Shown in pieces: positions 19,692 to 29,897 of a stretch of DNA of 64,000 nucleotides. The notes beneath the pieces were generated by a model. It was not told the DNA's origin, searched no databases, and saw nothing but the letters and a program-made list of their open reading frames with translations. Source of the stretch: Fusibacter ferrireducens (GTDB lineage: Bacteria > Bacillota > Clostridia > Peptostreptococcales > Acidaminobacteraceae); NCBI RefSeq assembly GCF_015352425.1, contig NZ_JADKNH010000008.1, positions 62,001 to 126,000 of the forward strand, read 5' to 3'. The translations under genes were made by a program, and so were the position numbers. Position 1 is the first letter of the stretch. Every line of letters begins with the position of its first letter.

Positions 19692-21995
19692 TTATATGGA
19701 CATTTGATCTACAACCGGCAAAGAAATCGTAAAAGTCGTGCCTTCACCTACAGTGCTTTCCACAGATAAAGTCCCTTCATGTGATTTTATAATCTCATAA
19801 GAAATACTCAAGCCCAATCCCGTACCTTCTCCAATCTCTTTAGTTGTGAAAAAGGGATCAAATATTTTAGAAATAATCGATTCTGGAATGCCTTTTCCAG
19901 TGTCTGAAATCAAGATTAAAATTCTATCGTCTCGCTCGTAAGTTTTGATTGTAATGGTGCCGTTTACTTGAATGGCATGTGCTGCATTGATCAGTAAGTT
20001 GATAAAAACCTGCTTTAATTGGTCCACATGGCAATAAGTCAGTGGCAATTCACCATAATCTTTGACGATTTCAACTTTATATTTTAATTCACTCCAGATG
20101 ATATTGAGTACATTATCCAGCGCTTCATTGAGATCTGCTTGTGTCTCCTCAACTTCACTTCTTGAAAAAACCTTGAGTTCCTGAACGATATTTTTCACTC
20201 GATTGGTCCCTTCAAGCGTTTCCACGAGTAAATCGACCACATCATCCTGAATATACTCAATTTCCAATCTCTCTTTAACTGCATTCAGATCTGATTGGAT
20301 TAGGGCTATATGCTCTGGCGTTACCGGAGTCCCTTCAAACCTGCCCAGAGTGCTTTCCATGGTATTTATGTACGCCATAAGTTTTTCAATATAGCCTTGC
20401 AATAGGGCAATATTGCTGATGATAAATCCCATTGGATTATTAATTTCATGTGCAACACCGGCGGCAAGTTGCCCTATAGATGCCATTTTTTCTTGGTGAA
20501 TTAGTTGTAGATTGGCACTCTTCAGCTCTTTATTAACCTCTTGAAGATTATCGTACATTTCCGTAAGTTCTAAAGTGCGCTGCGCTACCTTGTTTTCAAG
20601 GTCAGTATAGACATTTGAAAGTTTTTGAGCCATTGCGTTAAAATTGTGATTTAACAAGTTTATTTCCTTGATTTCTATATCTTCATCTATAAAATTGACA
20701 TTTGATAAATTGTCGATCATATCACTTGTCTTATCCGCAACATGAATAATTGGATTCGAAATATAATTGGCCACTCTCTTGGTTTTCAAAAGCAAATAGA
20801 AGAGAAAGAGTATATAGAATAGTCCCATGGCGACAAAGGCAATTGAGCCTAATTTTTGAGCCATTTCATCAATTGCTCTCACTGGCTCCTGAACGACACT
20901 TTTGTCCACCAAAACTAGTAGAGACCATCCAGTTGCATCGATCATAGATTGAGTTAAAAAATAGGACTTTCCATTGGCTTCAAAATCACCTATTGAATTG
21001 CCTGAATTGAAAAAAGCTTCTATTTGAGAGGCAATAACAGGATCTTTATTTTTAAATAGATTGAAAGCTTCCGGTTTTAGCGTGTCCTGCTTTACAGTTT
21101 CGCTATAGACTTCATGTCGGAGTTCTTTAAGCTCAAAAATAGCTTCTGCCGACTCTGGCATTGCCAAAATAACACCTTCTGAATCCACTAGAATCGCCGA
21201 GGCCTCCCATGGCAATTTTAGATCTAAAATATTATTCACAATGTTGTCAATTGTAATATCAATCCCCGTTACCCCCTCTAAAAAAGCCTCGTCATTATAA
21301 ATAGGGACGACGCATGAAGCCATCCACCCCTGTCCAGCGGGATCGAGATATACATCTGTCCAGACCGGTTTTCGAGACGGATTGTGATCTGCATTTGCCA
21401 AATAGTAAAAATTAAAGTTTGGGATATGCATATTGGGTTCAAATACATGATACACTTCATCTAAAAAAGGGTAATATCGATTCATGGAGTCATAAGAGTT
21501 AAAATAAATCCCCACAATCATATTATCCGCTTCTAAAATTGCTTTAAAGATCGGGTCCATGGCTTCTGTTTTAATGGCTTTTGCAAGTGTTAAATCCGTC
21601 ATTGGCGTTAAACTAGAGTACCAAAGCGACGATCCCCCATTATTATTGCTCTTGTAGGTTACACCATTTTCTGCCACTTTAAACACAGGGGACTCCTGCG
21701 TCACGCCAAAGGATTCAGGATCATCAAACAACCGCTCATTCTCTTTTTGTAGAATTTCAGCATGCTGTACGATTTGTTCAATGGTCATATTTATATTTTT
21801 AGCTTCACGTGAGGTAATTTCTGTTATATTAAATTTGGCCTCTTCCAAGAGTGCCTCTTTAATAAAGCTCTCCACATAAAAAATTATAACAAAATGCACC
21901 ATGATCAGAAGAAGCGCTACCATTAGAATTGGTAAAAGTGCTGCTTTTACGTATTCACGATATATAATTTGTCGTATCGATTTTTTTTCATCCAT
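19692..21995 (-). CDS. Membrane sensor histidine kinase with dCACHE domain
   Basis: A 767-residue sensor kinase. After one membrane segment (about 15-40) comes a long extracellular region of about 330 residues resembling a double-CACHE ligand domain (GIDITIDNI, ATGWSLLVLVDKS). A second membrane segment (about 380-403) and a HAMP-like/coiled-coil linker follow. The kinase core has H516 in GVAHEINNP, the N box NLLINAAHAI, DTGKGIP and GTGLGLS. I prefer the ATG at 21995, which has AAGGGG upstream, over a TTG 18 bases earlier. No response regulator is adjacent, so it is an orphan kinase whose signal and partner are unknown. Confidence 0.92.
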   Translation of the reverse strand: MDEKKSIRQIIYREYVKAALLPILMVALLLIMVHFVIIFYVESFIKEALLEEAKFNITEITSREAKNINMTIEQIVQHAEILQKENERLFDDPESFGVTQESPVFKVAENGVTYKSNNNGGSSLWYSSLTPMTDLTLAKAIKTEAMDPIFKAILEADNMIVGIYFNSYDSMNRYYPFLDEVYHVFEPNMHIPNFNFYYLANADHNPSRKPVWTDVYLDPAGQGWMASCVVPIYNDEAFLEGVTGIDITIDNIVNNILDLKLPWEASAILVDSEGVILAMPESAEAIFELKELRHEVYSETVKQDTLKPEAFNLFKNKDPVIASQIEAFFNSGNSIGDFEANGKSYFLTQSMIDATGWSLLVLVDKSVVQEPVRAIDEMAQKLGSIAFVAMGLFYILFLFYLLLKTKRVANYISNPIIHVADKTSDMIDNLSNVNFIDEDIEIKEINLLNHNFNAMAQKLSNVYTDLENKVAQRTLELTEMYDNLQEVNKELKSANLQLIHQEKMASIGQLAAGVAHEINNPMGFIISNIALLQGYIEKLMAYINTMESTLGRFEGTPVTPEHIALIQSDLNAVKERLEIEYIQDDVVDLLVETLEGTNRVKNIVQELKVFSRSEVEETQADLNEALDNVLNIIWSELKYKVEIVKDYGELPLTYCHVDQLKQVFINLLINAAHAIQVNGTITIKTYERDDRILILISDTGKGIPESIISKIFDPFFTTKEIGEGTGLGLSISYEIIKSHEGTLSVESTVGEGTTFTISLPVVDQMSI

Positions 21996-22099
21996 AAGGA
22001 GCCCCTTAAACAATTTGTAATTCCTAATAGATTATTTCTACCACTTTTTTGATTCTCCCAAACATGTTGATTTTAAACACATCTTATCCTGCTTATCGA

Positions 22100-22651
22100 T
22101 TAGTAATTGTACAATACCATATGGAAGAGTACTTGAGCTTCACCTGTATTGTGGTAAGAGTGTGCTACATCAGATTCAAATCGAATACTCTCACCTTGTT
22201 GAACCGTGTACGCCTGCTCCGAAGCACAAATCGTCAGCTGACCATTATGTACTGTAATAAATTCCGATGAACCTCTCAAATGTGGATCGGAATGCCAATA
22301 GCCACCTGGATCAATTTCCATACAGTAAATTGCAAATTTTCTATTCTCATTATCTGGAAATATAATATAGGTCCTCACGCGACCACCGTCTTCAAGAATA
22401 GGTTCTATTTCAGAAGTTTTAATGATTTCAAAATCACGTTTAGGGCTCATGGTCAATGTATCAAAAGTAACTTGCATGCCATTCGCAATCTTCCAAAGCG
22501 TAGTTATCGTCGGATTCCCCTCTCCTCTTTCTATTTGTGCAAGCATGCTTTTGCTCACACCACTTAATCGTGCAAGTTCTTCCATGCTCAGTTTTAGAGC
22601 TTCTCTATTTTTCTTTACATTACTTGCAATTATCAAATTCATTGGTATCAT
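22100..22651 (-). CDS. XRE-family regulator with cupin domain
   Basis: A 183-residue regulator. The N-terminal helix-turn-helix (MEELARLSGVSKSMLAQIERGE) is followed by a C-terminal cupin barrel (HSDPHLRGSSEFITVHNGQL, then FESDVAHSYHN) that usually binds a small ligand. I start at the ATG at 22651, seven bases after AGGAGG. It is transcribed divergently from azlCD with a 184-bp gap containing repeated TATATCGTTC sites, so it most likely controls azlCD and itself. A branched-chain amino acid or a related metabolite would be a sensible ligand, by inference from the target. Confidence 0.88.
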   Translation of the reverse strand: MIPMNLIIASNVKKNREALKLSMEELARLSGVSKSMLAQIERGEGNPTITTLWKIANGMQVTFDTLTMSPKRDFEIIKTSEIEPILEDGGRVRTYIIFPDNENRKFAIYCMEIDPGGYWHSDPHLRGSSEFITVHNGQLTICASEQAYTVQQGESIRFESDVAHSYHNTGEAQVLFHMVLYNY

Positions 22652-22713
22652 TTTAAAACCTCCTATTGACAAGATCATATGCAAATTGTATTATTAAGAT
22701 CACGAAAATACAA

Positions 22714-22745
22714 TATATCGTTCATTTCATATCATTATATCGTTC
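22714..22745. promoter_or_regulatory. Direct-repeat operator candidate between XRE regulator and azlC
   Basis: TATATCGTTC occurs twice, at 22714-22723 and 22736-22745. The 22-bp spacing puts both on the same face of the helix. Position in the divergent promoter region and exact repetition suggest binding sites for the XRE-cupin regulator. Confidence 0.55.
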
Positions 22746-22835
22746 GTTCTGTGAAAAGTAAAGTCACCTATCTACAAAAAGGCTTTAAACATAACCCTTA
22801 TTTTAGAAGGTTTTTTAATTCTAGGAGGTTTTTTA

Positions 22836-23531
22836 ATGACTAAAACACTGCGCTTCGCTTTTATAAAAACGATCCCCGTTCTATTCGGCTATCTCTTCTT
22901 GGGCATTGCATTTGGGCTTTTACTTCAAAGAGCTGGTTACAACTTCATCTGGGCTTTTTTTATCAGTACCTTTGTGTTCGCTGGCTCTATGCAATTTGTT
23001 CTCATCAGTTTTTTAGGGAGTTCCATGAGCTTTGTATCCATCATATTGATGACACTTTCCATTAACAGCAGACACATATTTTATGGTCTATCCTTTATAG
23101 AAAAATTCAAGCACATGGGAAAAGCGTATCCCTACATGATTTTCTCTCTAACCGATGAGACTTATTCCCTTTTATGCGGTACGCAAATCCCAGAAGACCT
23201 ACAGGAAGACAAAGTATTTTTTGCCATTGCCAGTCTCAACCAATCCTACTGGGTAATCGGATCTGTACTTGGCGGTCTGCTTGGCGAGATGATCTTCTTT
23301 AATACCACAGGCATTGACTTTGCCATGACAGCACTCTTTGTGGTGATCTTCATAGAGCAATGGCTCGCTTCAAAAATCCATATACCTGCCCTTATTGGTG
23401 TTTTCTGTGGCGTGATATCCTTAATTGTCTTTGGACCCAATCGCTTTATTTTACCTGCACTGATCTCCACCATTGGGTTAATTATTCTTTTCAGAAAAAA
23501 CATTCAATCTAGAGAGGAGGCACAGATATGA
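22836..23531 (+). CDS. azlC: Branched-chain amino acid exporter, large subunit AzlC
   Basis: A 231-residue membrane protein with about five or six hydrophobic segments. The AzlC/YgaZ signature is visible in the region around FAGSMQFVLISFLG and NSRHIFYGLSF (residues about 47-90). AzlC with AzlD exports branched-chain amino acids and analogues. The ATG follows AGGAGG at normal spacing. The gene overlaps azlD by four bases (ATGA), so the subunits are made together. It is divergent from a XRE-cupin regulator. Confidence 0.93.
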   Translation: MTKTLRFAFIKTIPVLFGYLFLGIAFGLLLQRAGYNFIWAFFISTFVFAGSMQFVLISFLGSSMSFVSIILMTLSINSRHIFYGLSFIEKFKHMGKAYPYMIFSLTDETYSLLCGTQIPEDLQEDKVFFAIASLNQSYWVIGSVLGGLLGEMIFFNTTGIDFAMTALFVVIFIEQWLASKIHIPALIGVFCGVISLIVFGPNRFILPALISTIGLIILFRKNIQSREEAQI

Positions 23532-23854
23532 ATTTCATTCGCGATATTGGCATCATCATCACCATTGCATGTTTTACATTTTTGACAAGAGTGTTTCCCT
23601 TTGCCGTCTTTGGAAGACATCAACAACCCCCTGCAATCATCCGATATCTGGGTAAAGTACTCCCTGCCTCAGTGATCGCTATTTTAGTGGTCTATTGTTT
23701 GAAGCACGTTCACTTTACGACGATCAGCGCCTTTGCGCCTGAATTTGTCGCCGTATGCATTGTTGCAGGGTTGCACCTTTGGAAACGCAACAACTTACTC
23801 AGTATCGGCATTGGCACGGTCAGTTATATGTTGATGATTCAATACTTGTTTTAA
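23528..23854 (+). CDS. azlD: Branched-chain amino acid exporter, small subunit AzlD
   Basis: A 108-residue protein with three or four hydrophobic segments, of the AzlD/YgaH family (FLTRVFPFAVFGR, KVLPASVIAILVVY). It is the partner of AzlC in amino-acid export. Its start overlaps the azlC stop, and a strong bidirectional terminator follows. Confidence 0.92.
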   Translation: MNFIRDIGIIITIACFTFLTRVFPFAVFGRHQQPPAIIRYLGKVLPASVIAILVVYCLKHVHFTTISAFAPEFVAVCIVAGLHLWKRNNLLSIGIGTVSYMLMIQYLF

Positions 23855-23879
23855 AAAAACTCAAATTAGAGATCATTCA

Positions 23880-23941
23880 AAAATCCCCTTATACATAGAG
23901 CGTCTTTCACTTTAAGACATTTGTGTATAAGGGGATTTTTT
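23880..23941. terminator. Bidirectional terminator between azlD and the flavoprotein gene
   Basis: AAAATCCCCTTATACA pairs with TGTATAAGGGGATTTT, with A/T runs on both sides, between convergent genes. Confidence 0.88.
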
Positions 23942-23956
23942 AACCACTGCGGTGGC

Positions 23957-24586
23957 CTATTTTCTGATAAAACTCATATAAGTCTTCTTCTCTTTTTCAG
24001 GTGCTGGAATCGCTTGTTTGCCATGTTCAATCGTCTTCATGAGCCAAGCCATGTTTTTTCCAAGTACCCTCATAATTTGTTTGCCTTCTTCATCCTGCAT
24101 CACTTCACCAGGTGCACCACCGTGAATAACATTCCAGTAATTTGAAGTTGGCATCACCATTTCAGCATAGTTGATAAAGTTATTCAGCTGAGTAAAAGTC
24201 GGCAGTCCGCCAGAACGCCTTACAGCCACCACAGCAGCACCTACTTTATGCCTGTAGAGCCCTGATCCCGCATAAAATGCCCTATCTAAAAAGGACTTCA
24301 TCGTGCCGCCCACTGCAGCATAGTGTACTGGTGAACCCAATAGAATGCCATCCGCCTCTTTCATTTTTTGAATGGCTTCATTTACAAGGTCATCGTCAAT
24401 GACACATTTTTCATTTCTGTTTTTCATGCATGTATTACAACCCATACATCCTCGAATCATTTGATTGCCCACATGGACTATCTCAACTTCAATGCCTTCC
24501 TTTTCGAGTTCGTCTCCTACTATTTTAAGCGCATGATAAGTATTGCCTTCTTTTCTAGGACTTCCATTAATTGCAATTACCTTCAT
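23957..24586 (-). CDS. Iron-sulfur flavoprotein / NADPH-dependent FMN reductase family
   Basis: A 209-residue flavodoxin-fold protein. The FMN phosphate loop is INGSPRKEGNT (about residues 5-15), and LLGSPVHY binds the isoalloxazine side. Between them lies a compact cysteine motif C-x2-C-x2-C-x7-C (CMGCNTCMKNRNEKC), the 4Fe-4S site of the archaeal and clostridial iron-sulfur flavoproteins. Such proteins carry electrons from ferredoxin or act on oxidants. I start at the ATG at 24586 after GAGGAG; a longer frame only adds unrelated residues. Confidence 0.9.
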   Translation of the reverse strand: MKVIAINGSPRKEGNTYHALKIVGDELEKEGIEVEIVHVGNQMIRGCMGCNTCMKNRNEKCVIDDDLVNEAIQKMKEADGILLGSPVHYAAVGGTMKSFLDRAFYAGSGLYRHKVGAAVVAVRRSGGLPTFTQLNNFINYAEMVMPTSNYWNVIHGGAPGEVMQDEEGKQIMRVLGKNMAWLMKTIEHGKQAIPAPEKEKKTYMSFIRK

Positions 24587-24709
24587 AAATTTTATTCTCC
24601 TCACTTTCTCATATGCATTGACACTTTTTACTATCATTTTATCTGTTAAGTTACATTAAGGCAAGTCCATACGCTTTTATAGCATCATTTGAACGGATAA
24701 CTTAAAGTT

Positions 24710-24751
24710 TATAATTTAAAACTCATAATTTAAAGCTTATAGCTTAAATGT
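24710..24751. repeat. Degenerate 14-bp tandem repeat at a gene end
   Basis: Three consecutive units, TATAATTTAAAACT, CATAATTTAAAGCT and TATAGCTTAAATGT, run through the stop codon of the chemoreceptor gene. The first two differ at only two positions. It looks like local slippage in AT-rich DNA. Confidence 0.6.
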
Positions 24752-26788
24752 TTTAATCTTATTTTGAAGTTCTTCCGCAAGCTGTGCCAACGCATTCGTT
24801 GCAGCAGTGGATTCTTCCACAGAGGCAAGTTGCTCTTCTGTGGCAGCCGCAATCGATGCAGCTTCTTCAGCAGATTGATCTGTCAATGTCGTCAATCTAG
24901 AAGCAGAATGATTCGCATCATCTAGATTCGAATTGATATCATTGGTTAGACGATCTGCTTCATGGACCAGATGATCGATTTCAGTAATGCTGGAAACGAT
25001 ACTTGTGAAAGCTTCACCAACAGATGCTAAGACATCCTTACCTGTGCCGATAGACTCAACAACAGTAGCCGTTGATGCATTGGCTGACTTGGTCACTGCG
25101 CCTACTTCTGATATAATTCCTGCAATATCATCCGCAGATTTTGAAGATTGCTCTGCCAATTTGCGTATTTCATCTGCGACAACTGCAAATCCTCGCCCTG
25201 CTTCTCCAGCTCTTGCAGCCTCAATGGAAGCATTCAATGCCAATAGATTGGTCTGTGTGGAAATCCCTTGAATCGCACCGACAATGGAATCAATTTGATT
25301 CGACTTATCGGATAAATTATCCATCACAGCCGATAAGCTACTCACATCCTCGAAAACTTGATTCATAACGGCGATCAATTGTGCCACTGATTTCTGGCTA
25401 TCTCCTGATTCATGTTTTACGTGAGATAAAGAGGTCGTTACAACATCCATTTGACTTACGATGCTTTGAGACAACTCACGAACAATACCAATAACACCAT
25501 CAAGCTCCTGAGTTACTTTTGCAATTTCAAAGTTAGAGCCCGATATCTCTGTGGCAGCAGTGGCCACTTGCTCCACAGCTTGACCATTTTGAGCTGCAGA
25601 TGCTTCAAGCTCTTCTGCTGTTGCGGCAACGGTTGAAGAACTTGATAAAATATCATTCATCGTCCCTCTGAGATCAATAACCATCTGATTGACGGACTTA
25701 GAAATATCACCGATTTCATCATTGGATTTTATGTTGATTTCTCTTGTCAAATCACCTTTGGAAATTGCTGAAATCTCTTCTTTGAGAGGATTTAACGGAC
25801 GCGTGATGCTCTTAGCCACAGGCACCAATATCAGCACCAAGACCAGTAATGCAACTGCTGTCACAATAGCAATTCTAGTACCCAAAGCGATAACTGGCGC
25901 AACAATTTCTTTTTCAGCAATAGAAAGCAATACAATCCACCCTGTTTCAGGAATTTTGGAATAATAGACATAATTCTCGCCATTGTCATCGATGAAAGCT
26001 CCAGTGCCATTGCCTTTGCTGATCGCCTCCTTCCCAAGTGATGCCAACGACGCATTTGCATCGTCTAAAATACTTGGAAATACGCCTTCGTCATTTACTT
26101 TTATAGATTCTGCACCCTTACTGAGGTAAGCACCGTCACTTGTGATCAAAATCGCGTAACCTTCTTTACCCACTCTTATCTCTGAAACGAATTGTTGAAT
26201 ACTCGTGATGTTCAAATCAGCTGTAGCCACACCTATGAGCTTTTTATTCTGATCTCTAATAGGTGAAGCTGCAGTGGCCATGGTGATCCCAGATATAGGA
26301 TCATAGTACGGGTCCGTCCACGAGACATCCTTATCGTTATCCGCTACCATGTACCACCCTTCGTTGGTGTTGTCAACAAAGTAATCTTCCGTGTAAACAA
26401 TTGTATTATTATCTTTGTAGGCATATGGGGCAAAATAAGCACCGTCATATTTTTGAGCCATAAAAATACCTGTGCCAAGTGTTTCTGCGTTTGTTAAAGG
26501 CATTTTCTTTATCAACTCAATATAATCGCCTTTATTTTGCGATGTGATGTCCATGGCCTCAACTGTTTTGGAAAGCCCTATGGGCAGTTTCTGATTTGCT
26601 GTAAGATGTGAAACAATTTTTTTATTGGCAAGTTCTGCCTGTGTCTCCACCTTTTTCATCACTTCATCTGAGATCACATTATTTGCATTTAATGAAACCA
26701 TAATTGCCATAACTAAAAATGCCACAATCACAGTTGGGAGAGTACTCCATAAAACCTTACTTTTAACTGTTCGAATTTTTTTTAGCAT
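24737..26788 (-). CDS. Methyl-accepting chemotaxis protein with dCACHE sensor
   Basis: A 683-residue chemoreceptor. One membrane segment (about 15-37) leads to an extracellular double-CACHE sensor of about 265 residues ([42 protein letters not shown]). A second membrane segment (about 310-332), a HAMP domain, and a cytoplasmic signalling domain follow, whose hairpin tip carries the conserved sequence around [18 protein letters not shown] start at the ATG at 26788 with GGAGGGG upstream. dCACHE receptors often bind amino acids or organic acids, but the ligand here is not known. It implies the cell is motile. Confidence 0.93.
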   Translation of the reverse strand: MLKKIRTVKSKVLWSTLPTVIVAFLVMAIMVSLNANNVISDEVMKKVETQAELANKKIVSHLTANQKLPIGLSKTVEAMDITSQNKGDYIELIKKMPLTNAETLGTGIFMAQKYDGAYFAPYAYKDNNTIVYTEDYFVDNTNEGWYMVADNDKDVSWTDPYYDPISGITMATAASPIRDQNKKLIGVATADLNITSIQQFVSEIRVGKEGYAILITSDGAYLSKGAESIKVNDEGVFPSILDDANASLASLGKEAISKGNGTGAFIDDNGENYVYYSKIPETGWIVLLSIAEKEIVAPVIALGTRIAIVTAVALLVLVLILVPVAKSITRPLNPLKEEISAISKGDLTREINIKSNDEIGDISKSVNQMVIDLRGTMNDILSSSSTVAATAEELEASAAQNGQAVEQVATAATEISGSNFEIAKVTQELDGVIGIVRELSQSIVSQMDVVTTSLSHVKHESGDSQKSVAQLIAVMNQVFEDVSSLSAVMDNLSDKSNQIDSIVGAIQGISTQTNLLALNASIEAARAGEAGRGFAVVADEIRKLAEQSSKSADDIAGIISEVGAVTKSANASTATVVESIGTGKDVLASVGEAFTSIVSSITEIDHLVHEADRLTNDINSNLDDANHSASRLTTLTDQSAEEAASIAAATEEQLASVEESTAATNALAQLAEELQNKIKTFKL

Positions 26789-26973
26789 GATTGTCCTGCC
26801 CCTCCTTCTAATTTTCATTTTTTGCTTGTAAATCTTTTTCAATCCCTATTCAAAACTGCCTCACTATTAAATATAATTGCTTTATTACAAGGACATTATG
26901 TTTATACCCAAACAAGTTTAATCAACTCAATTAAAACTTCATTTATTCATTGAATTGCATCTATTTTTCACAG

Positions 26974-27002
26974 AAAAAAAGCTACGTCAAAACGCAGCTT
27001 TT
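26974..27002 (-). terminator. Terminator of serS
   Basis: AAAGCTGCG and CGTAGCTTT pair with one mismatch, followed leftward by seven Ts. Confidence 0.75.
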
Positions 27003-27029
27003 CCACTTAAAATTGCTCATTATCAATCT

Positions 27030-28310
27030 CTATTTGATAACGCTTTTACCGCCCATATACATTTGAAGTGGTTCAGGGATTTTAATAGAACCGTCTGCCT
27101 GCAAGTTGTTTTCCAAAAAGGCAATCAGCATTCTAGGAGGTGCAACCACTGTATTGTTAAGTGTATGTGCAAAGTAGTTTCCCCCTTCTTTATTTCGAAC
27201 TCTGATACCGAGTCTTCGCGCTTGGGCATCTCCAAGATTTGAACAACTCCCGACTTCAAAATATTTCTTTTGACGTGGTGACCATGCTTCAACATCAATG
27301 CTTTTAACTTTTAAATCTGCTAAATCGCCAGAACAACATTCAAGTGCCCGTACAGGAATATCAAGGGTTCTAAAGAAATCAACCGTATTATTATAAAGTT
27401 TTACGAACCATTCAGGGCTCTCCTCTGGTTTACAAACGACGATCATTTCTTGCTTCTCGAATTGATGAATTCTGTAAACGCCTCTCTCTTCAATGCCATG
27501 AGCACCCACTTCTTTTCTAAAACATGGCGAATAACTTGTAAGTGCCTGAGGTAATTCTTCCTCATCCATGAGATTGTCTATAAATTTCCCAATCATAGAG
27601 TGTTCACTTGTGCCAATGAGGTAAAGATCTTCGCCTTCAATTTTGTACATCATGTTTTCCATTTCAGTAAAACTCATGACGCCAGTTACCACTTCAGAAC
27701 GAATCATAAATGGCGGAATACAGTACTCAAATCCACGATCGATCATAAAATCACGTGCATAAGACAATATGCCTGAATGAAGACGTGCAATATCACCTTT
27801 TAAATAGTAAAAGCCGTTGCCACTGGTTTTACGTGCACTTTCAAGATCAATGCCTTTAAGTTTCTCCATGATTTCAACATGGTAAGGTACTTCAAAATCA
27901 GGTACAAGGGGCTCACCATATTTTTCGACTTCAACATTTTCGCTGTCATCTTTACCAAGCGGCACAGAATCGTCAATAATATTTGGAATCACAAGCATTC
28001 TCTCTCTAATTTGCTCAGACAGTTCCTGCTCTTTAACTTTAAGTTCTTCAAGTTCAGCACTGATCGCTGCGACTTTCCCCTTTGTCTTTTCAGCTTCTTC
28101 TTTCATGCCTTTGGCCATATAGCCGCCAATTTCCTTACTGACTGCATTTCTAATGCCTCTGAGCTCATCACCTCTTGTTTTAGCAGCTCTATAAGCCTCA
28201 TCCATCTCTATGACTTCATCCACCAAAACCAGCTTATGATCTTGAAATTTTTTTTTGATGTTGGCTTTAACAAGCTCAGGGTTACTTCTTACTAATTTGA
28301 TATCTAACAT
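27030..28310 (-). CDS. serS: Seryl-tRNA synthetase
   Basis: A 426-residue class II synthetase that charges tRNA-Ser with serine in the cytoplasm. The N-terminal 100 residues are the long coiled-coil arm that grips the extra arm of tRNA-Ser. Motif 2 is CFRKEVGAHGIEERGVYRIHQ and motif 3 is in NNTVVAPPRMLIAFLE. The ATG at 28310, preceded by GGTGG, gives the family N-terminus MLDIKLVRSNPE and the usual length. A T-box leader upstream makes expression depend on uncharged tRNA-Ser. Confidence 0.97.
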   Translation of the reverse strand: MLDIKLVRSNPELVKANIKKKFQDHKLVLVDEVIEMDEAYRAAKTRGDELRGIRNAVSKEIGGYMAKGMKEEAEKTKGKVAAISAELEELKVKEQELSEQIRERMLVIPNIIDDSVPLGKDDSENVEVEKYGEPLVPDFEVPYHVEIMEKLKGIDLESARKTSGNGFYYLKGDIARLHSGILSYARDFMIDRGFEYCIPPFMIRSEVVTGVMSFTEMENMMYKIEGEDLYLIGTSEHSMIGKFIDNLMDEEELPQALTSYSPCFRKEVGAHGIEERGVYRIHQFEKQEMIVVCKPEESPEWFVKLYNNTVDFFRTLDIPVRALECCSGDLADLKVKSIDVEAWSPRQKKYFEVGSCSNLGDAQARRLGIRVRNKEGGNYFAHTLNNTVVAPPRMLIAFLENNLQADGSIKIPEPLQMYMGGKSVIK

Positions 28311-28448
28311 CACTGCACCACCTTTTTTATTTTTCATCATCTAACCGCTTAGAGATGGCTCACTTGCCTGACGCCAGACTGGACAACATCTCATAATTTA
28401 AACGCCATTTGGGTGCATCGCTCAATGTCTCAAACAGGGTTTAAAACT

Positions 28449-28650
28449 AAAAAAACCTCCATCCCAAACATGGGACGGAAGTTCCGCGTTGCCACCCAAA
28501 TTGCAACCGAAAACCCAGTTGCCATCTCGTATAAGCTATAAAGGGCTCTCCCTTCGACTCATCGTCGACAGCTCCTAAAGTGGAAGGGCTTAATCTTGCA
28601 CCAGCTTTCACCAACCGCCAGCTCTCTACGCCAAAATTTAAACCTTAGCT
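28449..28650 (-). promoter_or_regulatory. T-box riboswitch controlling serS
   Basis: The minus strand shows the T-box layout in order: a Stem I with the GAGAGCTGG and GGTTGGTGAAAGCTGG elements (about 28625-28595), a central linker, the T-box sequence GGGTGGCAACGCGG (about 28482-28500), and a terminator hairpin (CCGTCCC/GGGATGG) with seven Ts ending near 28449. The TGGC tetranucleotide complements the GCCA end of tRNA-Ser, which has discriminator G. A plausible specifier is the serine codon UCC just before ACUUUAGGAG. It lies about 140 bp upstream of serS. Confidence 0.9.
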
Positions 28651-28717
28651 TTAATCAACACTGATTTATATTCTAACCTTATTTTATCGCAGAATAAAAT
28701 AATATCAAGTAAAAGTT

Positions 28718-29884
28718 TTAAATTCTATTAAGATAATCCAGTGCAAAACGCACATAGAGCGCTGTGCCATATTTTAGGCTCTCTTCATTTATATCAAAAT
28801 TAGGATGATGGTGAGGAAAACTAAGTGCGCTGTCTTTGTGCCCAGAACCCACAAAAGCCATTACGCCCGGTATCTTTTGCAAATAATAGGCCATATCCTC
28901 ACTACCAGTTGTCTTCTCTTGGTATACCATGTGATCATGACCCACAATGCCCTCAGCTACTTTAGCCGCAAATTTTGAAATTTCAGGATCATTAATGGTT
29001 GCAGGCGTACCCTTATGAATGGTCACAGTTGCCTCAGCGCCAAAAGTCTTTGCCGTTTCGTGAGCATGTCGCTTAATGGCATCTGCAAATCGATCTCGAG
29101 CTTCCTCGCCATAACATCTCAGTGTACCTTCAAGATGTGCACTTTCGGGTATTATATTGAATCGACTTCCCGCTTTGAGTTCACCCACTGTGAAAACAAC
29201 TGATTCCATCGGGCTTTTTTCTCTACTCAAAATCGTTTGTGAATTCATTACAAAGGCTGATGCAACCACAATGGGATCAACTGTCTGATCGGGCATAGAA
29301 CCATGACCGCCTTTTCCCTTGAAGTCAATAACCACGTAATCACCAGATGCCATCCTTGGACCAGACTGAATGTTCATTTTTCCTGTTTCAAGATCATTCC
29401 AAAGATGAATGCCCAAAATAGCGTCCACAGCGTCTATTGCATTTTCAGCCACCATGCGCTTTGCCCCCTCAACCATCTCTTCAGCAGGTTGAAATAAGAG
29501 CTTAACCGTCCCGGGAATTTCGTCTTTTAAAGCTTGTAACACCTTAGCAGCACCTAATAGCATGGCAGAATGACCATCATGACCACAAGCGTGCATGACC
29601 CCTTGATTCACGGATTTATAACTGACTTCGTTCTTTTCCGCAACAGGCAGTGCATCCATATCTGCTCTTAGTGCAACGACGCCACCTGGTAATCCACCAG
29701 TGATAGTCGCTACTATACCCGTTTCTGCACATGCTTTCCACTCAATATTGGCCTTGTCCAGTTCTTCTTTTATACGTTTTGAAGTCCTATATTCTTGCCA
29801 ACTCACCTCAGGATTGGCATGAAATTCCCTGCGCATATTGACAACATATTCCGCTTGCCCTTCTAAGACTCTATTTACATCCAT
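28718..29884 (-). CDS. M20 family amidohydrolase (hippurate/aminoacylase type)
   Basis: A 388-residue cytoplasmic metallohydrolase. Metal-binding and catalytic motifs are clear: RADMDALPV, HACGHDGHSAM, QPAEEMVEGA, GIHLWND and the C-terminal HHHPNFDI. These place it with IAA-amino acid, hippurate and N-acyl amino acid hydrolases, which release a free amino acid from an N-acyl conjugate. The ATG at 29884 has AAAGGTGGG upstream. The protein upstream (29898-31061) is a close paralogue, so the pair arose by tandem duplication. The true acyl and amino-acid specificity is unknown. Confidence 0.9.
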   Translation of the reverse strand: MDVNRVLEGQAEYVVNMRREFHANPEVSWQEYRTSKRIKEELDKANIEWKACAETGIVATITGGLPGGVVALRADMDALPVAEKNEVSYKSVNQGVMHACGHDGHSAMLLGAAKVLQALKDEIPGTVKLLFQPAEEMVEGAKRMVAENAIDAVDAILGIHLWNDLETGKMNIQSGPRMASGDYVVIDFKGKGGHGSMPDQTVDPIVVASAFVMNSQTILSREKSPMESVVFTVGELKAGSRFNIIPESAHLEGTLRCYGEEARDRFADAIKRHAHETAKTFGAEATVTIHKGTPATINDPEISKFAAKVAEGIVGHDHMVYQEKTTGSEDMAYYLQKIPGVMAFVGSGHKDSALSFPHHHPNFDINEESLKYGTALYVRFALDYLNRI

Positions 29885-29897
29885 CACAAACCCACCT

